DNA from: Bryum argenteum
Taxonomy: Eukaryota > Streptophyta > Bryopsida > Bryales > Bryaceae
Assembly: GCA_037043015.1 (NCBI GenBank)
Contig: CM073329.1
Location: 14,090,648 to 14,154,647 of the forward strand
Reading direction: 5' to 3'
DNA length: 64,000 nt
Of the stretch, positions 23,863 to 36,104 are shown piece after piece. Numbering within the stretch: the first letter of the stretch is position 1; every line of letters starts with the position of its first letter. A program made the position numbers and the translations under genes. The notes under the pieces are model-generated. The model worked only from the letters and a program-made list of their open reading frames with translations. It made no database searches and was not told where the DNA came from.

Positions 23863-24633
23863 GCTAGCTGGATAAGAGATTGTCAGTTAAACGTGGGGTG
23901 GAGGGTGAAGCAGTTTGTGAAAGGGCCAAAGGAGGCGAAGTGTCCTCTTGTGTAATTGGTCCTTTCAAGATTTTTTAAGAAGTGAACCAATCACATGAGA
24001 GGTCACATTAAAAATATTAATGCCCATGTGAAGCATCCATAAAACTCTTGGGACAATCAAATGACCCTCTCAAGACAGTCTGTTTGACCTTCCAATGTAT
24101 CGATATTGCATTTTATTTTTTCTTTATTTTTTCTTTTATTTTTTCTTTTTTTTGAAAATTTTCTTGGAAAAAAACAAAAAAGAAATTTTTTTTTTTGTTC
24201 AATTTGACTTTTCATGAACAATATGCTACATAGTGACTTTTTATATTTGGATCATCTCCAAAAATACAAGCTAAATATGTGGAGCTAGCTATGTGTAGGA
24301 ACGCTTTATATGTGAATGGATCTAAGTGATTTTCGCCCTCCTTCGGCCCCACAAATAACTCGACTCGATATAAAACGTGTCTCTAAGGAAAGAAGGGTTA
24401 GTTTTATTTCCCAACGTAGTAGCTATTGACCGCTAAAAGAGAGTCTTTTCTTGCAAAAAGCACAAAAAAATGTTAGAAGCTTGGTCTAGTAAGGGTTATG
24501 TTGATGTTTGAGAGTGTTAAAGAGAAGTGCCACCAAGAGTGCTCACTCTCTCATGATACAATTTCTTTTTGGCTCCCATCAAGCCAATATGCATTCTAGT
24601 TTTATATACAAAACATGACTCAAGTGGTTCAAG

Positions 24634-25475
24634 TGACTGAGTCTTTTCGACCTTCCAATGTATCTTCACTTAGTTTTTTCTTTTTTCTTTTTTTTCATTG
24701 TTTTTCTTTCTCTTTTTTTCTTTTTTTCCTGTTTTGGAAAAGGACAAATTAGTAGTAGATTTTGTTTGTGATGTTTGGCCTCCTTCTGCCCTACAATTAG
24801 GTTGACTCGATATAGAATGTGTCTCTTACAAGGAGAGGGATTGTTTAAGTTCCCAATAGAGTAGCTATAGACTAGGCACCACAAGCCTTGGCTTGGTGGT
24901 TAGGGCTTAGGCCCCCAATGAGGAGGTCGTGGGTTCTACTCCCCATGCCGGCGTGGTGCTCACCACCATAGTCCACCCAACTATTGTGGGGGGTCTTTGG
25001 ACCTTGTTGTATGGGTACCCCAAAGACCTTTGGGGGGATACTATGTCAAGTATCTTCAAGGCATTAGTAACTAGGCTAGAAACTAGCGTAGTTATAGTGT
25101 CCACCCTCGAGAGGGGGAAGTAGTATTGTTCCAATTTCCCCTTGTCCGGTGGCCATCGGGATATTAGCATTACGAACGGACACTTCATTCACGCCGGCCC
25201 CTTAGAAAGGGACCGGAGTTTCTATCTATCTATCTAGCTATAGACTCCAAATAGAGTCCTTACTTGCAAATGGCGCATTAAATATTAATAGTTTGTTTTC
25301 GGATGGGTCACGTTGATGTTGGAGAATGTTAGGGGAAGTACTCAAGGGTGCTCATTGGCATGACATAATTTCATATTGGCTCTCATCAAGCCAATATGCA
25401 TTCTAATTTTCATTTGCAAAGCATGACTCAAGTTGAAAATATTGTTGTTGCATATGTTTGTACGCTTCATCAGGT
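24634..25475. repeat. Diverged tandem copy of the repeat-gene upstream region, split by a SINE
   Basis: 24634-24873 and 25235-25475 are colinear with 24080-24626 (GACCTTCCAATGTATC, TTGACTCGATATA, CATGACTCAAGTTGAAAAT) but much more diverged. The interruption is the SINE. A TTTC-rich microsatellite (25490-25545) and T-runs (25552-25620) follow. Confidence 0.7.
24874..25234 (+). mobile_element. tRNA-derived SINE with perfect 12-bp target duplication
   Basis: The body is flanked on both sides by TAGCTATAGACT (24862-24873 and 25235-25246). A Pol III A box TGGCTTGGTGG (24889-24899) and B box GGTTCTACTCC (24932-24942) are in tRNA spacing. The tail ends in TCTATCTATCTATC. Length is 361 bp. This is the most complete member; partial or nested relatives lie at 2231, 28690, 32641, 38740 and 46445. 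Confidence 0.9.
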
Positions 25476-25489
25476 ATGTTTTTGATTTC

Positions 25490-25620
25490 TCCTTCTTTCT
25501 TTCTTTCTCTTTCTTTCTTTCTCTGTCTTTCTTTCTTTCTTTCTTTCGTTCTTTTTTTTTTTTTTTTTTTGTTTGTTTGTTTTTTGTTTTGTTTTTTTTT
25601 TTTTGTTTGTTTTTTTGTGT
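25490..25620. repeat. Microsatellite: TTTC-rich and T/G-interrupted T-runs
   Basis: TTCTTTCTTTCT repeats followed by long T-runs with interspersed G. Pure low complexity. Confidence 0.9.
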
Positions 25621-25827
25621 TTGTTTGTTAAATATTTAGTTGGTGAATGCCTGAATTGAATTGAAAGGCTGTGAATTGACGTTTGTAGGCTTGAAAGTAT
25701 ATTGGCCAAAGTATGTAAATGATCACTAGAATTTAATGAAGTAGATTCTGAATATTTTAGAATGCGTACATTATATGGGAACTTCAATGAATCATAAGTT
25801 TGACTTCATGTTACGGAATCATTTGGC

Positions 25828-26624
25828 TAACCCCTAAAGTCGAAAGCCCCCAAAATTGCTAAAACTGCCTAAGGTCCTCAAAACCACCCTCTTTGAATAC
25901 AAATTTTGACGTAATCTCAACTAAAGTATGTTACCGTAAGATCTTATACCTATTTTGTCCATGTATGTGTGTACCGAAACTTGAATTCAAATTTCTTATC
26001 AATTGTGAGATCGTAACATTCAAAGTGGAAACAAAAGTTTTTCCCCTGTAAAAAATGAGTTCCAAGTTTTTGTGAGCCCCAAAAACCAATTTTAAGAGTA
26101 GATTTGAATTGTGGCTCTTCCAATTCTTGTTCAACAGTGAATTAGGAACATGAATATGCAAATTTAACCCTCATGCGACCTCAAAAATCTAAAGAAATGC
26201 TTGAATTTTCACGTGAAGGTATGCTGAAAATCAACTTTAAAGGCCCCTCTTTGATAATAAAAATGACATGTGAAAAATATCTGGATGAAAGATTCAAATA
26301 GTGAGATCATCTTTTAAAACCTTATTTTAAAGTACAAAAAATAAAACTTGAAAAATAGTGAAATGTCAATTTTTGGTGAATTTTTGAAGTTCCTATGATC
26401 TTATTTATTTTGGGCAAATTTTGAGAATAAACGAGCATATACTGCAGTTTTGGCAGTTTTGGCACATTTCTAATAGTGTTTCCAAGCTGACTTTGAATAT
26501 TTCCTAAAGTATGAGGTATTTTGAAGGAAGAATGACTTTTGGAAAGGTTTGGAAAAAATCTACAACTTCCAAAAATGACCTAATTTTAGATCTATAAAAA
26601 ATACAATAGGGACATGGTTAAAGT
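25828..26624. mobile_element. TTAA-family element, about 0.8 kb, copy 1
   Basis: Left tip CTAACCCCTAAAG; right tip decayed (TAGGGACATGGTTA). The interior is colinear with 27722-28515: TGTGAGATCGTAACATTCAAAG against TGTGGGATCGTAACGTTCAAAG, then GCTCTTC.CATTCTT, then AGGTATGCTGAAAAT. No ORF. A third, partial copy is at 30785-31100. Confidence 0.6.
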
Positions 26625-27721
26625 ATTTAAGTGGCCGTGACAACTCCGGGGGGGTATATACTAGTATAATACTAAAGAAAGAAAAGTAAGCAAACCAAGT
26701 AAACTATTACTCTAGGCATGGGCATATCTCACATGAAATATATATTCTCAAAAAAAAAAAAAAAAAAGCGACACTTGTTTTCTTGTAATTGCCACAAAGT
26801 GCTTGAGGCCTCCCAAAATCCTCTGGAAAATTGGATTTGGAAACTCCCTTGTCTTATCTAATCTTGGCTTTATTTAAGGAAGGCAATCCATTGATGTGGC
26901 CAACTCATGGTAAAAATCCTCTCATGTGATTGATCCATTTAGGAGATTTGGCTCCAAGAGCTTTAGGTAGGAAATTAGGGCCAATTTACTGAATTCATAG
27001 CAATGGGTAAGGGACATGCTATAACCATGCGTTGCCCTCGAAAAATTGAGATGCTCAAAAATAGAAGGTCTATTTATGGTCTTGGAGTTATTTCTTGATT
27101 TTGTTACATTAAAATATTAGTATTGTGAAAAATCAAAAGTTTGGAATGTAGCTATTATTATGAATTGGTCTTATAACCTTGGGACTTCATGGAACCTAAA
27201 TTGTAGGTGGAATTGGGCAAGAGATACATTCTAAAAGGTACAATGTATTCATGTATATATTTTAGAGTAGGTGTCACTTCAAAGATATTTAATTTATAAA
27301 AGGTAAATTTAAAATTAGGAAGCCCAATTAGTTCATATTTGTACATACTCTTTGGGAACTAATCTAGTTGGCCATTGCCCTATGACCTGGTCAACTTACT
27401 ATAATAATTTATCCAAATCCTACAACACATTTAGAAATTTTTTGCTAGTATTTAAGCATTAGTAGATAGGTGGTCTTAGTATAGCCGTAGTGGCACTTAC
27501 AAGCTCTAAAATGTCACCATGGCATACTTGTGGCTCTACTCGACTACCTTTCTACTAATCAAACCACCTATCCATATTTTGTGTAACACTTATATATTGT
27601 ATAAAGGTGTCATATATGATTTGCCCATTGGAGGGCACCAATATGTTTATCATGAGTCCATGTTGTACTCGGCAATCCCTACAACGAAGTTTTGACTTTT
27701 TGTGAACCAAGGGCGCACATA
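26625..27721. other. No gene seen
   Basis: AT-rich spacer between two related elements, with an A-run at about 26751-26767. No recognisable coding sequence. Confidence 0.4.
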
Positions 27722-28515
27722 AACCCCCAAAGGAAAGCACCTCAAAACAACCAAAAACCCTCTAACTACCCTTTTTTTTTATACAAGATGGAAATTGTTG
27801 ACAAGTTTTAAACTATGTAACCCTAGTATTTAGAACCTCATGTGTACTTGTATCATGCATCCTAGATTCAAAATCATTACCATATGTGGGATCGTAACGT
27901 TCAAAGTTGAAAAAAAGGTTTTTTTTCTATGTTTTAAAATGGCAAAGTAATGTTTTGGGGGCCAAAAAAACCAGTTTTGGTTAATATTTTGGTATGCGGC
28001 TCTTCACATTCTTATTCCTAGGTGAGTTAGGAACAAGTCTATGCAATTTTACCCTCATAACCTATAGAGATGCTTGACTATGCACAAGGAGGTATGCTAA
28101 AATTAAACACAAAGGCCCGTTTCCAACAATCAAAAAGGCAAGTAAAGAATAATCGGATTGAGAATCAAATCGGTGAGATCTTGCTTTACTACCTATTCTA
28201 CATGCACAAAATACAAACCTTGTAAAAAAAGTAAAATCTCAATTTTTGGTGAATTTTTAAAGTTTTTGCGTTTTAAACGATTTTGGGCAGATTTTGAGGA
28301 TAAATCAGCATATACTACAGTCTAGGCAATTTTGGGCAGAACAATGTTTTCAAACTTTGACCATGCATACCTCCTAAAGTATAAGAAATTCTGAAGCAAT
28401 GAGACGACTTTTCTTAAAGGTATGGAAAAACCCTACAACCTGCAACTTCATACAATCTAAAAGCTGCCCAAAGTCAAATCGACCCAAATTGAGCCTCACT
28501 CACCATTAGGGGTTA
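27722..28515. mobile_element. TTAA-family element, about 0.8 kb, copy 2
   Basis: Right tip TTAGGGGTTAA (28506-28515) intact, left tip diverged (AAACCCCCAAAGG). Same internal order as 25828-26624. Confidence 0.6.
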
Positions 28516-28689
28516 ACAAATATCATCTGTAATTTAGATGAGAAATTCACAATCCTTGATTGTGCAATTTTTCCCTACTAGCCAAGGATCTCAAGAAATA
28601 ATCAATCTACCAAATGAACACAATTCCCAATGGCCGCGGTTCAAACATGCACTTCATACTCTCTGAGCACTCTTTTAATATGTATACTT

Positions 28690-28790
28690 CTTTAGTCATT
28701 GGTGTTATGTCCTGGGGGCATATCATCAAGGGTAGGTCAAACAGGCATTTTATTCACGCCAACCCGACAAGAATATGGTGTTCTTATTTA
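28690..28790 (+). repeat. Partial SINE copy
   Basis: Matches the SINE 3' part (GGGCATATCATCAAGGGTAG, TTATTCACGCCAACCC). The promoter half is unclear, although GCGGTTCAAACATGC at about 28637 could be a decayed B box. Confidence 0.45.
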
Positions 28791-29433
28791 TTGCATCATA
28801 ACAATTTCAATATCTAATCAAAAATCATAAATATAAACATAAAACAATAAATGAATTCATTAAGTTTCCAAATTGAAGGAAACAAGATTGGGGACCACAA
28901 ATACGGATACTATCTAATAAACGAGTTCCTACACAAGACTTTGTCCATTTTCTTTACTATCCGCAAGAAGAGGAATGTGTTGCGACAATCATTCATTATT
29001 TTTTTAAAGAAATCCAAACCCAAAAGTTGACATGTGCAACAAAATACTTCATATGGTTCTCCAAAAAATGCTGCTAGTTTATTGAATCTCATGTTACTCT
29101 ATCATCATCATGATTCATGATCGCGAGTGGATGTTCGTGCCCACCATGTGCGACCCCGATTTAATTTAGAACGGTTAGCCCCACAAAAGACGGCCTCCTC
29201 ATTGGCAAGTGGCAGATTTTATCCAGAAAAGGGTCAGGAATATCACCCCTTGTTGTGTACCTATAAATCCATAGCATGATCCAAAGCATGGTGCCCTCAT
29301 GATGTAGTTGGAAAGTTTCTTGCGCTCTTGGGACCGCCCACCACTCACCCCTAATATATGTTTATAATTATGGTCGGAATTTTGAAAATGTCTTCTTCCT
29401 CCTCTTTTTACCCCGAAGTTATTTTTGAGATAC
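28791..29433. other. No gene seen
   Basis: Spacer with no recognised coding or repeat content. Confidence 0.3.
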
Positions 29434-29704
29434 TTAACCCCTAACTTTCCTTAAAACCCAAAACGGGTTTTGGAGGTTCCCGCAAGAGAAAAACTCAGCC
29501 AACTTTGACCATTATAATCTCACAAACGATGAAGAATGAACGGTTCAAATTTGGTATGCGAGAAGCATGTCAAGTGAACTTTGAGATCTTACGGTTGAAT
29601 CTTTTAAATAATGCTTAGATTGAGATTTTTTGAACTTAATCTAAAGGAACGTTAAGTAACGTTGTGACTCAGACCGTTTTGCAACAAGGAAATTTAGGGG
29701 TTAA
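29434..29704. mobile_element. MITE with TTAA ends, relative of 2709-2976
   Basis: TTAACCCCTAACTTTCC (29434-29450) pairs with GGAAATTTAGGGGTTAA (29688-29704) with one mismatch. 271 bp. Internal blocks such as TTTGACCATTATAATCTCA and AACGGTTCAAATTTG are shared with 2709-2976. Confidence 0.75.
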
Positions 29705-30339
29705 ATGTGTCCGAGTTGTGTGCATATTTGGCTATGTAGGAGTGAACAATTTGACATTCTATGTACTTGTATCTTGAGCTCATACCTTGTACGAATAAAT
29801 TTACAAAGTACATCATGTGCATTTTGTTGAACTCGCATGTGCTAGAATGTGAAGTATCCGAATAATCAAGGAGCTTTGTACTAGCAAAAAAGAGAGTCAT
29901 TTCAAGTGTCAAAGAGAAGATCTAATTAAAAAGCACAATACCATATAGCATGGCATCTTCAAAAAAAACCAAAAGTGTTCGCCTCAAAAGCGCAAAAATA
30001 TGATGGGAGAAAAAGAGCATGGCCGAGATAGGGTATCATGAGTACTTTTGCAGCGGCATCTTCCTCTAAATAATTTTATAATCTTGTTTTTGGGGCTTGA
30101 GAGGTTGTGGCAGGCCGAGATTCCCAAAGCAATGGAGGGCAGAGCTCCACCATAGCTGCGCAACTATTCCAAAGGGGACCATTTGGTTTGCAGGTGTCAG
30201 TAGGTTTGTCTTACAAACACATGACAGGAAAGTGATGAATGATGGTTACCGTAATCTATGTTGGACATATTCCCACTTTGTAGAGGGCATGCTTTCTACC
30301 TGAAATACAGCATCATGAATGAGCTTCACAATTTCGGGT
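29705..30339. other. No gene seen
   Basis: Spacer. 30100-30300 is less AT-rich but contains no frame I can assign. Confidence 0.3.
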
Positions 30340-30665
30340 TGAAAATTTTGCTTGAGCATTTCGAGTTGAAGATTTCACGTGAGCATTTCGGGGTGTAGAT
30401 TTCACATGAGCATTTCGTGGTGAAATTATCACGTGAGCATTTCCAGGTGATATTTTTACGTGAGCATTACGGGGTGAAATTTTCACGTGAGCATTTGGGG
30501 ATGGAGATTTCACGTGAGCATGTCCGGTTTTAAAAAAATCACGTGAGCATTTCCGGGTGAAGATTTCGTGTGAGCAATTTGGGTTGAAGATTTCTATGTG
30601 AGCATTTCGGGTTGAAGATTTCTTCGTGAGCACTTTGGGTTAAAGATTTCTCATGAGCATTCCGG
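30340..30665. repeat. 30-bp tandem array carrying CACGTG
   Basis: About 11 imperfect units of GATTTCACGTGAGCATTTCG with a GGGTGAA spacer. Many units contain CACGTG, the plant G-box core, embedded in TTCACGTGAGC. The period of about 30 bp keeps a repeated frame open on the minus strand (NAHVKISPR), which I treat as a by-product. Confidence 0.85.
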
Positions 30666-30784
30666 GTTGTAAATTTCTTCTCAAATATGTCATTCCATTT
30701 TGAAAAGATCATAACTAAGGTTTGTGTTCACACACGCACTAAGGATTGTGAAGTCTATTGAGGACCAAATCATAAAGCTACTAG

Positions 30785-31100
30785 TAGGCGTGATTTCAAC
30801 ACTTTGCCCTCAAAACTGCCCTCTTTGATTGCAAGCCAGGATTTTTTCACGTTGGGGATTATAACCATGGGATCTAGTATCTAACTTGTACATGATTATA
30901 CACACCAAATCTCAAATCAGAATTCCTCACCATTTGTGAGATCATGATGTTTGAAGTTGGAAAAAATGTTTTTTTGCCTTGTTTTCAAAAGAGAAATCAA
31001 TACTTTCAAAGCCCGAACAAACCATTTTAGAAGTAAAATTTGATATGAGGCTCTTCAAATTCTTGTTCCCAGGCAAGTAAGGTACAAAGATTCTCTTGAA
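30785..31100. mobile_element. TTAA-family element, truncated copy 3
   Basis: Colinear with the left 330 bp of the elements at 25828 and 27722 (CTGCCCTCTTTGATTGCAAG, TTTGTGAGATCATGATGTTT, GAGGCTCTTCAAATTC). The right end is missing. Confidence 0.5.
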
Positions 31101-32640
31101 CCACACTAATAAAAGAGCGATACAACAGTATGAGAAATGACAGATTCTGACTTTGGGAAACATTTTTTGAGCGTTGTCACCGTGCCACAAGCATGCAAGA
31201 TTCGAGCAGCACAATATTTTGTTACTAGTGATGATTTTTATCAGTGAATGTGTCCGACTTTGTACGGGAAGGCTGCAATTGTTGGACACAAAGCTCTAGT
31301 ATCTAGGTTATCATTGCAGTTGCCCACAGTCAGTTTTGTTGGACAACCAAAAATACATGGTTACTCTGTCATATAACAAGATTGATGGCCAGTCCATACA
31401 TCTTTCACCTCTAGAATTTCATTAATAATTCATCTAAAAAAATTAGCCCCTAAATACAAGGTAGATTGTAGCATGTTTTTACTTGTAGCAAGTAGGATTT
31501 AATTATCTTTTTAACTATGCATTCAACCTACTCTCGATTTTCTTACTACTATGTATCTAATAATTTTCTTACTTCAACAATTGTCCACTATGCGTGAAAT
31601 GGCCATATTCGTTACATTGAGACGATTTGGAATCTCATATTTTATCCTTTCCCCAGAGGACACGGTTCAACATATTCAATCTTGAATCTTTTTTATGATT
31701 TGAGCCTTTCAGACATTGGTATACATGAGAATCTTTATTACCCAAAGGTTGCATTCAAGTTTTATCCCCGACCCCGGGGATAAAACTAGTAGACCTAATT
31801 TATCCTCACGGTCTCAAAGTTGTTCATATTGTCTCTATATAACAAATATGGCCTTCGAAGTGCAACATGGGTTCCTTGGTAGTTTTCAAAACAAAAGAAC
31901 ACTGCAGTTAGCCTATACAACACTTTTGAGGAGGCATTTGAGCGTTGCTCGATGAGATAACAATTCCAAGGAGCCACAACTTTAATTTACAAAAATTGCA
32001 CGCGTGTTTTTTTAGAGTGCTAACATATAAGATGCTCGTACACCTCAACTATGAAAGTTGAAACATTTTTATGAGGTTGAAATGACTAGAACATCAAATT
32101 TGCCCATCTTTGAGAATCACTTTTGAAACAAGATCTAATGCATGAGCCATTTCTTAAAAAGGTTGTTTCCCAATTGATGTTACCTAAAATCTAATGATGA
32201 CAGAATATATATGCTCATGCCCATAGACCACACTTTTGACTTTCAATGTACAAAGAGAGAACCCTGAGATTCCAAACCCAACCTCTTCCTATTCCAAATG
32301 AACAAAAACAGGGCCATCATACTCTTACTAGAAAGATCCCATGTCCACCCCAAAAGTAGTAGCACTTGGCAAAGTGGAGAGCTCGATGGAATAGTGGATT
32401 CTGTTCTCAGACTGGAATCTTCCACATGCACAGGAGCCCCGTTGCTAGCCTTCGGATTTGTGATCTTCATGCTCGACCACATGAAGGCTTCATAACATAA
32501 TCATGATGATGGATCTGACACCGGCCCCATTTCTTGTGCACTTTCCATCTACTACTTTAGCTCTAATTAACTCGGTGTGAATTTCATCTATTTTGAATGT
32601 TTCAAGTCTGAATGAAAATATCATACTCATTTGAAGACGA
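31101..32640. other. No gene supported
   Basis: Mostly AT-rich. A minus-strand open frame at 32243-32482 (79 residues, starts MWSSMKITNPKASNGAP) has near-coding composition and could be a gene fragment, but I recognise no family and see no splice context. Confidence 0.3.
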
Positions 32641-33240
32641 GAAGAAGAGAAACTCCGACCCCGCGTGAATAGAGTGTTTGTTCGACCTCTCCTTGGATGT
32701 AAGGTAGACCATGCTAAATCCGTGCATTTAAGGACTACACTACAATTGGAAAGTTGGAATATGTGAATCAATATTTTTCAATTATAAATACGAAAAAAAA
32801 TGAAGAAGTTTCCATATTTTTGATATTTTTTAAGCACTCATAAAAATAAATAAAAGTTTCGGAAGTGCCTAAAACGGTTCACATGCTCCATGTGCACACA
32901 AGGCACATTCTTCTACATGAAATCTAGAAAATAGGCAAGAATCTAGAGTGGGTGGTTTAAGGAGATGCACGGATTTAGCATTGTCTACCTTATGCATGGA
33001 GGTTATCACACCAATGGCGGGACTACTAACCCCTCTCGGGGTAAATACTATGCTAGTTCCTACCTAGCGACTACTGCTGTGCTTTTGAAATACCCGACAT
33101 GGTATCACCCCAAAGGGATTTGAAGTGCCCATACAGTGAGGTCCAATGACCCCCCGTGATATGGTGTTGAGCACCACGCCGACATGGGAATAGAACCCAT
33201 GACCTTCTCAAGACTACCTTCAAGCCTCTCTAGGGATGAA
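32641..33240 (-). mobile_element. SINE copy interrupted by a MITE
   Basis: The minus strand reads a B-box region (GGTCATGGGTTCTATTCCC), then CGGCGTGGTGCTCA, as in the 24874 SINE. The SINE continues at 32641-32699 (CGCGTGAATAGAGTGT). The two parts join cleanly if 32700-32992 is removed; the joined order matches the SINE piece at 46445-46558. Confidence 0.7.
32700..32992. mobile_element. MITE nested in a SINE (28-bp TIR)
   Basis: The left end TAAGGTAGACCATGCTAAAT and following CCGTGCAT (32700-32727) is repeated inverted at 32965-32992 with a single mismatch. 293 bp, AT-rich interior, no ORF. A target duplication is not obvious. Confidence 0.75.
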
Positions 33241-33552
33241 TGCTAGATGCGTACTTGTCTTCGTCTTTGTAAATGACTTTGAGCAAGCATTGTAAAATGT
33301 CCAAGAGGTAGCCTCCCTTGGGAAACTTAGAGTTACCTTCTATTTATCAAAATTTTAGAAATTTAGGATGATCACATAAGAATGAGCCTTCCAATTGCAA
33401 TGGGTGGAGGTCACCAAAAAGCTTATAACTTTCTATAAGATGTGGAAAACATCGCTTGTGTGGGGGCTAAAAATCTCATTGAATTGCTCACCCATAGATC
33501 ATGTGAGAAGTGAGAACTCATGTGTTGCATGAGGCGGTGCAATGCTAAGAAT

Positions 33553-33849
33553 CTCATAAGATTGCTCGTGTCACAAAGTGCGCAAACTTGTTTCGCTTGT
33601 CATTGTTCATGTGAAAACTAAAACATCTCATAAGATTGCTCGTGTCACAAAGTGCGCAAACTTGCTTTGCTTGTCATTGTTCATGTGAAAACTAAAACAT
33701 CTCATAAGATTGCTCGTGTCACAAAGTGAGCAAACTTGCTTTGCTTGTCATTGTTCATGTGAAAACTAAAACATCTCATAAGATTGCTCGTGTCACAAAG
33801 TGCACAAACTTGTTTCGCTTGTCATTGTTCATGTGAAAACTAAAATATC
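33553..33849. repeat. 74-bp tandem repeat, four units
   Basis: CTCATAAGATTGCTCGTGTC starts at 33553, 33627, 33701 and 33775, exactly 74 bp apart. The units are nearly identical. Confidence 0.95.
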
Positions 33850-36104
33850 TCCGCATGAGATTGGTCATAGATCACATGAGAGCTGATTTGTTGCACGAGG
33901 CAGTGCAATTAGAGAGGAGTCAGTGGAAAACATCAAGGCGGCCACGAAATGAATGGGCATCAACATGTGTAATTGAAGACTCTTGTGACAAGGCTGAGCA
34001 TCACTGCTGACCTGGACACCATGATGCTGACATGGCAATTGTGGTGGCTGTGCTGGTGGAGCGCATTTTTAAAAGCTCAAGCCAACTATGTGTCACCGGC
34101 CATTTGTGACTAATTCCCATTCAGTCCCTTACAACTTGCTCTACCTACCTACAATTAGGTTGCATTGATTTACAACCCCGAAAGTTCTATTTCGTCCTTT
34201 TGAATATTTCATATTGTTTCCGGGATATAATTGGAAAGTGGAGTATTTATTGGTAACATAAAAATTAGAATTCAACATCATATTTGCTATGTAGATATTT
34301 CTACAAATCTTAGATTCAATCATTCTTGTATAGAGAATGTCACTTGGATTCTCATTGTTGCTATACACCAATCACTTGTTGCCAAAGTATTATAGCATTA
34401 TTCTCGCACAAAGAATACCTTAGTCAATTGCAAGTTGATGCATCACCAACGGGCAATTTTCAAAAGGTACACTTGCAGTGTGTGTGACTTTTCCCACAAG
34501 AGTTCCTTCTTAATAAAGATTACCATGGTAAGGTGAGAGATTTTAAGGTGATTGGAATAAAATATGACTTTAAAGTTCTAGTGTAGTGAGTACGGTCGTT
34601 TATGAGGCACGTGTCTTGAAAAAAATTTAAGGTTTTTAGAAGATTCATTCATGAGTGACTTCACACATGGCTCGTTTTCCATCACTTGGAGTTCACCAAA
34701 CATAGGTCTAGGAGTTCACCACACATAGTTTTGACTGAGTTTTTGACATGTAAGGAAATAAAACAACCGCTTCTTATGGGATCAACAACTCTTCAAAAAA
34801 TATTTTCTTTTGAAAAGCTCTCCATAACTAAATATTTTGCAAGTGGTTCTTTAGCTAAACGGACTTGAAATTTGTCTTAGACGGTTGTTGAAACAAATAT
34901 GTGTCCAAAATTTATATTCCTCCTACAAACTTCTACTTTATTGTTTAGAATACGTAAGAGGCGTTTGGATGAGTGTTCTCGATATTGGAGAGCAGCTAAG
35001 AAGGCTACGAGGATGTACCTTCTGTCCTTCCAAACAGCAGCAAGGTACTCAAATTTCATCATATTTAGGGGCAGTGTCTGCTACCTTTCAGTTCAGATCC
35101 AGTAAAAAGACACCATCGTCGTTCAAATGTACCAGTATATGTTTGAGTATCCATGAACCTATGGCTCACATAAAGGGACGCTATAGTATATCCTTCGACA
35201 AAAAGCATTACACATGCCGCCTGGAAACAGGAATCATGAATTATGCATTGCATGTGAATTATGAATTAGAACTGTAGGAAAGAGTGAGTATTCAAACTTA
35301 CAGGCGCTCGTGATCCTGATTCAAGGGTTGAAAGCAAGGTCAAACTGAACGGATGGAAATCATCGAGAGTGCACGTCAAATCAGTCAAGAGTATGCAGTG
35401 TAACATGAGAATGAACGGTGATTAAGTCAAGACAGTTGTCATGGTGACGGCTGACACACCTCTTCAGCCAACTGAGCTGGCCTTAACATCGAGCAAAAGA
35501 GCTTCGAAAGTTACCCCATCTCACGTTCACTGTCGTTCTCCTACAACAAGCAAGAAAATTGCTCAGTACAGAGAACCTTTCTCCCTCACCACCCAATCAC
35601 TGAGACTGTGGCAGCCGGAAGTGTATATTAACCCCCCAACCCAGCACCTCATTTCATTACCACCACATTGATCCCCTCTTCCTGAAGCCTTCTGTTTGAT
35701 CTCCGACCAAGGCTGCTGCTATTCGCGAGGTCGTCTCCTCAGAGGTGGAGACGGAATCTCTGATATTCGATTGCCTGCCGGACATTTATGCTCTCACTGC
35801 CGTCACGAAGTTACTCAACCCAGCTGCAGCCTGCAGCTGTGGCGGTACTTCATTCCAGAGGAGTTGAATCTATTGCGGTGTTGGTTTGCGAAAAATAAAA
35901 CAATCAGATTTGAGACACCGCTAGCAGTCGTCCTGTGAGCTGAATTACTGAAGATTTCGTTTGAGACCGTTAGAGAGGTGAGGGTGCTTTTGGACACCCA
36001 CCGGAACAAAAAAAGCCCGTCCTGGTTCATTCGCTGTTGACGCTGAAGCGTGTAGTTGGCTCCGTGCTGCCTTTCACATTTCGTATCGAAAGATAAAAAG
36101 CAGC
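33850..36104. other. No gene supported; upstream region of the asparaginase gene
   Basis: AT-rich to about 35300, then nearer 50% GC toward 36100, where the promoter and 5' UTR of the next gene must lie. Open frames here have no recognisable domains or splice support. Confidence 0.35.

Larger units (their letters stand above)
21834..24626. repeat. Segmental duplication, copy 2 (partner 8603-11540)
   Basis: Starts immediately after the LTR and runs through the second repeat-protein gene and its upstream region to CATGACTCAAGTGG. Divergence from copy 1 is about 1% at the start, whereas the flank on the other side of the LTR differs by about 12%. Confidence 0.9.

Noticed and set aside
24889-24950. 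Possible tRNA gene (A and B boxes)
   Set aside because: No cloverleaf can be folded with a sensible anticodon arm; flanking target duplication shows it is a SINE head.
25433-25787. Frames rich in Phe/Ser or Lys/Asn
   Set aside because: Encoded by TTTC microsatellite and T-runs.
30313-30633. 106-codon minus-strand frame with NAHVKISPR repeats
   Set aside because: By-product of a 30-bp tandem array; no signal peptide, splice or promoter evidence, and the unit drifts freely.
33553-33849. Regular direct repeats considered as a CRISPR array
   Set aside because: Units are contiguous 74-bp copies without variable spacers, in a plant nuclear context.
34885-35277. 130-codon plus-strand frame
   Set aside because: No recognisable motif, overlapping frames of similar quality, and no splice or promoter context; left unassigned.
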